DNA of 30,856 nt from the IMG/VR virus record IMGVR_UViG_3300037487_001246, positions 1 through 30,856 of that record; one strand, given 5' to 3'. Position numbers and translations under genes: made by a program. This document shows positions 20,237-26,813 of this stretch, one piece after another. The notes beneath the pieces were generated by a model. It was not told where the DNA came from. It made no database searches and saw nothing but the letters and a program-made list of their open reading frames with translations. The stretch's first letter is position 1. Each line of letters starts with the position of its first letter. This DNA comes from a virus.

Positions 20237-20698
20237 TCAAGTCAACCATGTGAGAACTGGAGCAGTGCCGCCGCCGTTGGCGAAGTTTGCGGTGACGGAA
20301 ACATCTCCACCCTTGTCGCTGTTGAACGCGAACGAATCGAAGACAACGCCTGCAACAATCATCGCGCCGCTTGTCGCAGCCGCGCTCGTTCCGTAAAGAC
20401 CAAGCGTGAGTACGACGCTCTCGACGATCGTTGCGGTTGATGTTCCATAGTTTGTCTTCACGCCGTAGAAGAGATCGGTGACGACCGTCGAAGTCGTCGT
20501 GCCAACAAGCATGATCCCGTTCAGCGATCCCGTGAGATCGAGAAATCCAAGGCGCTTGCGCCGCCCAGCGTCGCCGAACGCAGTCACATCAAATGACTGT
20601 CGGAACAGTGAAGCCGCGTACGATTTCACTTTAATTTGATCGGTTCCAGCAACGGAAACGAACCCATCGGAACCCAGAACATAAGTCGTCGCAGCCAT
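20237..20698 (-). CDS. Major tail (tube) protein-like
   Basis: A 153-aa beta-rich protein with a Gly-rich turn pattern, FGDAGRRKRLGFLDLTGSLN at about 42-61, as seen in tail-tube monomers that check for the correct ring. It also has a strand-rich C-terminal half. Order (after gp10-like and terminator proteins, before chaperones and tape measure) matches siphovirus tail-tube genes. It is short for the family but plausible. Confidence 0.65.
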   Translation of the reverse strand: MAATTYVLGSDGFVSVAGTDQIKVKSYAASLFRQSFDVTAFGDAGRRKRLGFLDLTGSLNGIMLVGTTTSTVVTDLFYGVKTNYGTSTATIVESVVLTLGLYGTSAAATSGAMIVAGVVFDSFAFNSDKGGDVSVTANFANGGGTAPVLTWLT

Positions 20699-20711
20699 TG
20701 TGGAAACCCTT

Positions 20712-21104
20712 TCAGAGTTTGAAGCCTACCGCTTTATATCGGTCTGACATTGTCCATCCATCATCGACGAAGGTCGGAGTACCTGCGCTCGTTCGGATGA
20801 AAGTGACGCGGTCATATCCTGTTGCAGTAAGCACCGTCGCAAGCGCAGTCTCCAGCGCAGTGCTGAAACCGTGAAGCGTGTATCCGTTCGTTGAGTCTGC
20901 GAAGAAGTCAAAGACGAACGCGACTTCTACCCGCTCCGAAGTGCCGAAGATCGGCGAGATTGTGACGCTCTCCGCGCGATAGACCATGAGCGGAAGCGCA
21001 AGGTCTGCGGCTCCCTGATCTAGCGCGATGCGACTACCGAGCGAGGTTGCGAGACCTGAAGCGAGGAGACGAATCTTGAGCGCGTCGAGGATTGCTTTGC
21101 TCAT
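20712..21104 (-). CDS. Tail completion/terminator-like protein
   Basis: A 130-aa protein with the layout of DUF3168-type tail terminator proteins: an N-terminal helix (ILDALKIRLLASGL), a beta strand with LPLMVYRAESV, then ERVEVAFVFDFFADSTN and a helix GFSTALETALATVL. It lies between the gp10-like and tube-like genes as expected. Its ATG shares a base with the upstream TAA. Confidence 0.6.
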   Translation of the reverse strand: MSKAILDALKIRLLASGLATSLGSRIALDQGAADLALPLMVYRAESVTISPIFGTSERVEVAFVFDFFADSTNGYTLHGFSTALETALATVLTATGYDRVTFIRTSAGTPTFVDDGWTMSDRYKAVGFKL

Positions 21105-21610
21105 TATGGTTTGCCCAAAGCCTTAGCGATTGCGATTCTAAAAATGTCTTTGATCTTTGGCTTAAACAACTGAAGCACGGGTCGAAGATACGGGCGCGGT
21201 CTTACGAAGCGAGTGCCGTACTCCATAAAAGGAGCGTAGAAAAGATTCGATCCGTACTGCAAGACGGTTCGCGTCGGACTCGCGCGAACAACTTTTGCGT
21301 ATCCCATTTTCGTCACGCCGACCGTGCGACCAACTGAAGACGACATCCACGACGAGCGCAGGTCGCCAGTGTTTGCCGCTGGCGGTCTGTTCGGCGAGGA
21401 CGCTTGGTGATATCCCTTCTCTCGCTTGTTTCGTCCCTTCTTTTTTCCTTTGCCGATGCGATAGATTCGACCTGTTCCTTTCTTGGAAAGGTCTTCGCGA
21501 ATGCCGCGAGATAGCACCGCCTGCGATTGATTGAGCGCTTCAACGATCCCTTCGTTGATCTTGTTGTTCACGAACTCTTCGTCGAAGTTGAACTTTGCGA
21601 GAGCGCTCAT
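21104..21610 (-). CDS. HK97 gp10-like neck/tail-joining protein
   Basis: A 168-aa protein starting at 21610 (MSALAKFNF), with the ATG overlapping the preceding TGA. A central basic loop (KGKKKGRNKREKGYH) and the C-terminal YAPFMEYGTRFVRPRPYLRP are hallmarks of the gp10/HK97 family of neck proteins that join head and tail. The family match is strong through the EYGT..RPRPYLRP motif. Confidence 0.8.
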   Translation of the reverse strand: MSALAKFNFDEEFVNNKINEGIVEALNQSQAVLSRGIREDLSKKGTGRIYRIGKGKKKGRNKREKGYHQASSPNRPPAANTGDLRSSWMSSSVGRTVGVTKMGYAKVVRASPTRTVLQYGSNLFYAPFMEYGTRFVRPRPYLRPVLQLFKPKIKDIFRIAIAKALGKP

Positions 21611-22014
21611 GGATCGACTCCTAAAATCAAAATCGACGGCGAGACTTGCACCGCGTCTATCACTGTTAGGTTTAGATGACGCGCGAAGCCAGTACCACGC
21701 CCGATCTCTGCGGGATTCGTGCGACCGACGACGCGCCAACGGGCGGCACTCTCAAAATCGGGAACATCTTCATATAGTTCGTCGTCAATCTCGATATTTA
21801 TGTTTCCCGAGATGTAAATCGTTGCAGCCGTGCGCGAGTTCATGCGACCCTCGAACACATCTTGAGACTGTCCGTTCGGCTGAATAAAACACTTGCCGAG
21901 TTCCGTCACTCTGCCGTATGTGCGAACAGCGCTAGCGTCGGGAGCAACGGTCATCACTGGCTTCCATAGGTAAAGAGCCACGCCGAACTGCTCAATGAGG
22001 CGCTCGATGCTCAA
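21607..22014 (-). CDS. Head-closure-like protein
   Basis: A 135-aa beta-rich protein between the gp6-like connector and the gp10-like protein, the place of head-closure proteins. Strands such as TAATIYISGNINIEIDDELY and a C-terminal LTVIDAVQVS are compatible with that fold. Four-base overlaps link it to both neighbours. Call is mostly positional. Confidence 0.55.
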   Translation of the reverse strand: MSIERLIEQFGVALYLWKPVMTVAPDASAVRTYGRVTELGKCFIQPNGQSQDVFEGRMNSRTAATIYISGNINIEIDDELYEDVPDFESAARWRVVGRTNPAEIGRGTGFARHLNLTVIDAVQVSPSILILGVDP

Positions 22015-22826
22015 CGCACTCTCCGATACTGCTTGAGCATCTCTTTCTCTTCTGCGTCGATCTCAGTCGATGTCTTCGTTGAGTACGAATAGCCGCCGAG
22101 ACTCTCGCTGGTTACGCCAGAATCCTTGAGGCGCGAGTTAAACATCCTCGCTGAAATGTTTATTACGCATTGCTCGACATCGTATGGAGTCGTTGTGTAG
22201 CCAGCGGTGTAGTCAACGAACACCGAGCGATACTGGCGAAGCGTCGATCCGTACACGATGCCCGTCTCGGTGTCGAGTTGGTAGTCATAGAGCGACTGCG
22301 TCGGCGCGTCAATCAGCACCGATGAGTATGTGAGATCGCGACCTGAAATGTGCTGCATCCTGATGGATGGAATGTCCAGCAGCGCCGAGCCGCTAAAGCC
22401 TGCGGTCGCGCTTATCTGAGTCGCAAGAAGCGTTGTTGTCGGGTAGGTCGTGAACGACAACTGGGTCGCGAACGCAGTACCAGCGCTTGACATTCGGTAG
22501 AGATGAAGATGCTCATCATGCACCGTGACGCTGGCGGCAACATCGGAAGCCGTCGTCGATGAGACCGTGAGAACGCTATTCGTTCCCGTGCCAATGAAGC
22601 GAACATTCGTTACAGGCGAATGCTTCAAGACAAATCGCTCCGCGCCCCAAGTGTCTTTCCATTCCGTGTGCGCTTTGCTCATAAACTCGCGACCGCAGTA
22701 ACTCTCGATTTTTGCCGACGCGCGATCGATCGACGCTTCAAGCAGAGTGTCGTAGGTCGAGATCGTGATGCCGAGCCACGCCTTGAGTTTCGCGAGCGTC
22801 GTAAGTGCGTAGGTGTCAACCGCCAT
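22011..22826 (-). CDS. Head-tail connector protein, gp6-like
   Basis: A 271-aa protein with the N-terminal helical signature of HK97 gp6-type connectors: TTLAKLKAWLGI, then TYDTLLEASIDRASAKIESY and CGREF. A long beta region is inserted between about 60 and 200, then VDYTAGY...PYDVEQCVINISARMF and a final charged helix. The insertion makes it larger than classical gp6 proteins. It sits at the portal vertex between portal and tail. Confidence 0.8.
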   Translation of the reverse strand: MAVDTYALTTLAKLKAWLGITISTYDTLLEASIDRASAKIESYCGREFMSKAHTEWKDTWGAERFVLKHSPVTNVRFIGTGTNSVLTVSSTTASDVAASVTVHDEHLHLYRMSSAGTAFATQLSFTTYPTTTLLATQISATAGFSGSALLDIPSIRMQHISGRDLTYSSVLIDAPTQSLYDYQLDTETGIVYGSTLRQYRSVFVDYTAGYTTTPYDVEQCVINISARMFNSRLKDSGVTSESLGGYSYSTKTSTEIDAEEKEMLKQYRRVR

Positions 22827-23055
22827 TTTGTTCCTCGGGTATGCGCTTCGATGCTTTCATCGGCTTGCGCGGCGGGTCGGTTGAGTTAGCGAAGAGCGGC
22901 GACGCGCTAACGATGCGCTGGAGATGCCCAGACTTGACGAGCGGCGCTGCGATATCCGAGTCGATGTTGATGCGCGTCCCTACGCGAAGGTCGCGCCGCC
23001 CGTTGTGCGGGTCGTAGATTGAACACGGCTTCAGCACGATCAGTAGGTCATGCAT
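22816..23055 (-). CDS. Hypothetical small protein in head module
   Basis: A 79-aa protein starting at 23055 (MHDLLIVLK), overlapping the 3' end of the glycosyltransferase gene by 16 bases and the connector start by 11. A short beta-rich part (RRDLRVGTRINIDSDIAAPL) resembles small virion-associated proteins; the C terminus is basic and proline-rich. Function is unknown. Confidence 0.6.
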   Translation of the reverse strand: MHDLLIVLKPCSIYDPHNGRRDLRVGTRINIDSDIAAPLVKSGHLQRIVSASPLFANSTDPPRKPMKASKRIPEEQNGG

Positions 23056-24170
23056 GAATCGGGTCTCCCGTCTTTGTGGTACTCGCCTACATATTGATGG
23101 ACGCGCGAGAGATCGTCTTTCGCCCAAGTGATGACGAGTTGCAAGTGACCGATGCGTACCTTCGGACTCAAACAGATTCGATGTCCAGCATCTTGGAACT
23201 TGTGCCAGAAGTAAATATCGTCGTCAACGCGCCCTTCTTCCCATTGTCCGCTTGGACTCGGCACACCGAGGAACCAAGGCTTCGGAAGTTCAGCCAGCGT
23301 GGAGCATCGAATCATCGTCAAGCCGAAGTGACCGTTGCGAATGTCTACGGCTTCGCTGTAAAAATCGCTGGACTTCACTGTCTGAACGCGCGCTCCGTCT
23401 TTGGTCTCAAGGTTGACCAGCACGCTGTCACGATCGCGCCCGATTTGCAGCGGACATAGCGCGCCGATGTCTGGGTTGTCTTCCATGATTTGCCAGAGCC
23501 GCACAACATCGCGATCGTCGAAGATCGAGTCGTAGTCGATCGTGAGAATGTACTTGTCGCCTGCTGCGACTCGCGCTTCCATCAAGCGTTGAAGACATTG
23601 ACCCCAGAATACGCCAGTTGATTTCGTGAATGAGATTTGCAGATTGCTACACACATTGAGCGTGTGCGAGAATGTGTCTGTCCACGCGATGCGAGGAAGA
23701 GACATAATCGCGTGAACGCCTTTCAGCGGGATCGTCGGCGTAGGTCGCTTGCGCTTGACCGCGCGAACCGTGATGCGATTCGGGATCTCTGTCCACGACA
23801 GCGAATCGATGCCGCCGATGATTTCAAAGCCTGCGGCGTTGAGCAGATCGCAGATTTTTGAGCGGTTGAAGATCGCGCGGTTCTGTCCGAGTTCACCGCA
23901 AAGCATCTTCTCGGGGTCGCCTTCTCCGCTCTTGTAACTCTCGACGACTCGATCGAAGTCGGTGACAGACAGAATGATCGACCCTCGATCTTTGAGTTTC
24001 TCGCCGATGGCGCGAAGCGTCGCGAGCGATTCGTGATGCGGAACTAAGTCTATCGTCCCGCGCAAGTCGATCGCGTCAACGCTTGCAGGCGCGAACGATC
24101 CTTCGGTAAGTATGGAACTAAGTTCCGCGAGTGTGTTTGCCGTGAGTTCGTGCGGTGTCTCTGTATTCAT
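23040..24170 (-). CDS. Degenerate methyltransferase-glycosyltransferase fusion
   Basis: A 376-aa protein with AGGAG eight bases before its ATG at 24170. Residues about 15-125 follow the second half of a class I methyltransferase and align with the separate methyltransferase at 2113-2595 (S-V-D-x-I, then LxDRGSIILSV, DF, LNAAGF), but the glycine-rich SAM motif is absent. Residues about 145-350 look like a GT2/GT-A glycosyltransferase: YILTIDYDS with the D-Y-D at 212-214, LCPLQIGRD, and a DDDIYFWHKFQDAGH segment at 316-330 before an IGH. It probably glycosylates a phage or host surface component. Its place among head genes suggests capsid or decoration modification. Confidence 0.7.
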   Translation of the reverse strand: MNTETPHELTANTLAELSSILTEGSFAPASVDAIDLRGTIDLVPHHESLATLRAIGEKLKDRGSIILSVTDFDRVVESYKSGEGDPEKMLCGELGQNRAIFNRSKICDLLNAAGFEIIGGIDSLSWTEIPNRITVRAVKRKRPTPTIPLKGVHAIMSLPRIAWTDTFSHTLNVCSNLQISFTKSTGVFWGQCLQRLMEARVAAGDKYILTIDYDSIFDDRDVVRLWQIMEDNPDIGALCPLQIGRDRDSVLVNLETKDGARVQTVKSSDFYSEAVDIRNGHFGLTMIRCSTLAELPKPWFLGVPSPSGQWEEGRVDDDIYFWHKFQDAGHRICLSPKVRIGHLQLVITWAKDDLSRVHQYVGEYHKDGRPDSCMTY

Positions 24171-24194
24171 ATGTTCTCCTCGCGGCATACTAAC

Positions 24195-24234
24195 TATAAA
24201 AGCAAAGGGCGCAACGCCTTTCGACGCTGCGCCC
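24195..24234 (-). terminator. Rho-independent terminator after the decoration-like gene
   Basis: RNA-sense 10-bp stem GGGCGCAGCG / CGTTGCGCCC (24234-24207, one G-U pair, eight-base loop) followed by TTTGCTTTTAT. It lies 24 bases after the decoration-like stop and would limit read-through from the highly expressed capsid genes into the glycosyltransferase and connector genes. Confidence 0.8.
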
Positions 24235-24257
24235 CAAGGGAGAAGAGAGGGAGTGAC

Positions 24258-24686
24258 TTAGATTCCCAGCGAGTTCGCCGCGCCTGCGTCGGCTGAAGTG
24301 CTAATGCCATCGGATGGCATTGACAAATCCGCTGCAATGGTGAATCCAAGCGCCGCAGTTGCAGCCGTGTAGGTCACTTTCAGATATCGCTTTCGACCGC
24401 GCAGGTCGATGCCGTATTGCATTTTGGCAAGCGTTGCATCATTTGTTGTAGTTGAAGGAGTCCAATCGGTTCCACTGATTGCGCCTGCGAAGGTTGCGTA
24501 GGAGGCGGTTGTATCGCCTTCTTCAACCTTGTTGTTGGTTCCTGATGAAAGGGCTCCCGTACCTTGTGAAAGGCAAAGGATACGCGCGTACGAAAAGCCC
24601 TTCGTATCGAACTCGGCGGTGAGAACTGTCACTCCGCTTGTGTTCGTCGATGTTGCTCCGATGATGAACTTGTTGTTGTTTCGCAT
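24258..24686 (-). CDS. Head decoration-like protein
   Basis: A 142-aa beta-rich protein directly after the major capsid gene, the standard place for decoration or stabilisation proteins. It shares GTDWTPST (72-79), GRKRYLKVT (97-105) and DGISTSADA (126-134) with the early-region protein at 10816-11226, so the two are diverged paralogues. AAAGGA lies before the ATG. It is followed by a strong terminator, consistent with high-level expression with the capsid protein. Confidence 0.7.
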   Translation of the reverse strand: MRNNNKFIIGATSTNTSGVTVLTAEFDTKGFSYARILCLSQGTGALSSGTNNKVEEGDTTASYATFAGAISGTDWTPSTTTNDATLAKMQYGIDLRGRKRYLKVTYTAATAALGFTIAADLSMPSDGISTSADAGAANSLGI

Positions 24687-24707
24687 GGTGATTTCCTTTC
24701 TTTCTGA

Positions 24708-26063
24708 TTAGATGGTGAACTTGACAAGCGCACCAGCAGCGGACGAACTGCCGACATTTGCGCAGACGATGTCGAACCGCTGAGTACCACGAACGACGCG
24801 CTCGTCTTGCTCGAATGCATTCAACGCGGAATCGCTGAACGCAACAGAAGTCGCGCGTCGATCTCCGAAGTAGCAACCTTGCGTCAGGTCACCGATGTAG
24901 CCGATGACTGCGTCAGCAGAATCCGCAGGAACTGCAATCGCCTGCGAGAACTCCACTGGGTATCCCGCGAAGCGCGGTTGAGAAATGCCGCCAGCAAGTT
25001 CCGCAGCGGTCACGCCGCCAGCAGAGATCGCGAGACGCTCAAAGATAGCGTGATGCGTTCCTTTATTGCAGTAGATCTTGATGTTCTGCTTTTGCGAAGC
25101 CCAAGCAGGGAGTTTTGCAAACGCAGCCGACACATCAGCAACGGTAACCGTTGCTTTCGTTGTCACCGCTGACGACGAAATCTGATAGGTCGCGTCGCTC
25201 AACGCAGTCGCGAGACCAACGATGCCGCCGTATGTCGAAGTGCCTGTTCCGTTGAATCCGCAATCGTCCTCCTTGAAGGCGAACGAGTACGCGATTTCAC
25301 CTGCGATTTGATCGCCGATGTTTGCAACTGCGTCTTCGAGCAGTTCATTCGATACGGTCGTCAGCGCCATCAACTTCTTTGCAACGAGTTGCACCGAGTC
25401 GAAGGTCTGCGTTGATTCCGTGCCTGCTGTAATTTCGCCGACGAAGTAAGCAGTGAGACCGCTTGCACGCTTCGCGATGCGAAGTGTGTCGCTACCCATC
25501 GGGAAGATCCGAGCGTTGCGACGGAACACGCCGTACTCTTCACGCAGCGAAACGAGTTCGTTTTCAAACTCGTCAGGCACAAGGAAACCGCCTGCGGTGT
25601 TCACGGATTCGCTATGCGCCTTCTGGCGAAGCAAAGAGATTCCGTTGTTCGCGCAGAACTGCGCGGACTTCGTGTGTCCCATTGCCGCCATGCAGAACGA
25701 ACCGAATCGGTAGGCGCTCTCTTTGTTCTTCAAGTGCTTCAGCGAGCCGTACATCTTGACTGTCGGCATCGGCGCTTGAGCAGTGACGGCGAACTTTGTT
25801 GATGCGATCTGCTCCGCAAGATTCTTGCGGACGCTCGATGCGACTTTCTCTTCGAGATCGTTGTTCATGGTTTCTGTTTCTGGCATTGCAGCCATTGAGA
25901 TCGTGACATCGAGCATCGCTGGATCAACAGCGACACCGTCAGCATCGACGATCAGATAGTTGTCGAGAATGAGAGACTTCTGCGCGAGAACGCCAGCCTC
26001 TCCCTTGAGACTTCCAGCGCGCGTGAGCGCAGACTTGAAGCCGTCGAGATCCATAGTTTTCAT
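24708..26063 (-). CDS. HK97-fold major capsid protein
   Basis: A 451-aa capsid subunit. Residues about 1-125 form a scaffold-like delta region with a coiled-coil stretch (NNDLEEKVASSVRKNLAEQI, 67-86). The HK97 core follows, with TAGGFLVPDEFENELVSLRE, then ESTQTFDSVQLVAKKLMALT and SNELLEDAVANIGDQIA, which are typical family segments, and the C-terminal FEQDERVVRGTQRFD. The N-terminal part is probably removed by the protease encoded just upstream. The start at 26063 has a weak Shine-Dalgarno; an ATG three codons later is possible. Confidence 0.95.
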   Translation of the reverse strand: MKTMDLDGFKSALTRAGSLKGEAGVLAQKSLILDNYLIVDADGVAVDPAMLDVTISMAAMPETETMNNDLEEKVASSVRKNLAEQIASTKFAVTAQAPMPTVKMYGSLKHLKNKESAYRFGSFCMAAMGHTKSAQFCANNGISLLRQKAHSESVNTAGGFLVPDEFENELVSLREEYGVFRRNARIFPMGSDTLRIAKRASGLTAYFVGEITAGTESTQTFDSVQLVAKKLMALTTVSNELLEDAVANIGDQIAGEIAYSFAFKEDDCGFNGTGTSTYGGIVGLATALSDATYQISSSAVTTKATVTVADVSAAFAKLPAWASQKQNIKIYCNKGTHHAIFERLAISAGGVTAAELAGGISQPRFAGYPVEFSQAIAVPADSADAVIGYIGDLTQGCYFGDRRATSVAFSDSALNAFEQDERVVRGTQRFDIVCANVGSSSAAGALVKFTI

Positions 26064-26144
26064 GTTAAATCCGTAGATGAAGATCTACTCGTCTTTTCTT
26101 CAAGGCTCCAGTTCAGGCAAGTGCCGTGCTGCGAGCCGCAGAAA
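26064..26144. other. 81-base gap before the major capsid gene, with small dyads and a leader-like segment
   Basis: No gene is seen here. On the plus strand CTGCG-AGC-CGCAG (26129-26141) continues as GCCGCAGAAATC, a 12-base match to leader copy C but in the opposite orientation. In the RNA sense of the capsid transcript, GTAGAT-GAAG-ATCTAC forms a small hairpin near the capsid start. No promoter was recognised. Confidence 0.4.
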
Positions 26145-26813
26145 TCAGAGATAGATGGAACCTTTAGCGCGCGCGATTTCTCGCGCGACGATTCCGTCGA
26201 GATCAATCGACCGCTTCTGCTTTGCGAAACAGTCGGTCGATGGAACGCTCACCGAAATCATCACGCGTCGCGGCGCTTCAACGCCAAAGAATTGCTTCGC
26301 GGCAACTGGTGAAACGATTCCCTTTCGGATCGCAGTGATGAGCGCATCGGGATTCGCTTGCAGCGGAGCAAGCGAGACTTCAAGCAACTTCCAACGCGAG
26401 AAGATGCGCGTTGTTTCCTCGCCGTACTTCTTGCGGTCAACATCAGTCGCAGCGCGCACGCCGCCAGTCTCGGGTATGTACCCGACGCTCACGGCTGAAA
26501 CGATTCCTTGACCAACGAGCGCGGCTGCAACTTCAGGAAAGAACTCGCCGACATATCCTTCGGGTTTTACAGCGAAGACGAAGTCGCCGACGATGTCGCG
26601 GTCGCGGCGCTTGAGACCGCTCGATCGTCCGACGGGTCGCGCGTAGTCGTGATTCCAGAAAAGAACAGGATTGCGTTCAAACTCTTTTGAGTTCATGCCG
26701 CTCGGGATCAAGACTTCGCCGTCGCGGTCGAGCGTCTCGGCGCTGATCACTGCGGTGAATCCCTTTGCAGTTCCTGAGATTTCGGCGGGTAGTGCTTTGC
26801 GAATCATGTTCAT
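26145..26813 (-). CDS. HK97-family prohead protease
   Basis: A 222-aa serine protease (S78/U35 type) that trims capsid and portal precursors. Conserved features are DRDGEVLIPSG (29-39), the WNHDYARPVGR motif with catalytic His55, GIVSAVSVGYIP with Ser109, and LLEVSLAP with Glu145. The ATG at 26813 overlaps the stop of the portal fusion (ATGA). Position between portal and capsid gene is the canonical one. Confidence 0.93.
   Translation of the reverse strand: MNMIRKALPAEISGTAKGFTAVISAETLDRDGEVLIPSGMNSKEFERNPVLFWNHDYARPVGRSSGLKRRDRDIVGDFVFAVKPEGYVGEFFPEVAAALVGQGIVSAVSVGYIPETGGVRAATDVDRKKYGEETTRIFSRWKLLEVSLAPLQANPDALITAIRKGIVSPVAAKQFFGVEAPRRVMISVSVPSTDCFAKQKRSIDLDGIVAREIARAKGSIYL

Noticed and set aside
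26155-26511. Plus-strand frame after the inverted leader-like fragment
   Set aside because: Mirror of the prohead protease coding region; composition is shadow-like.
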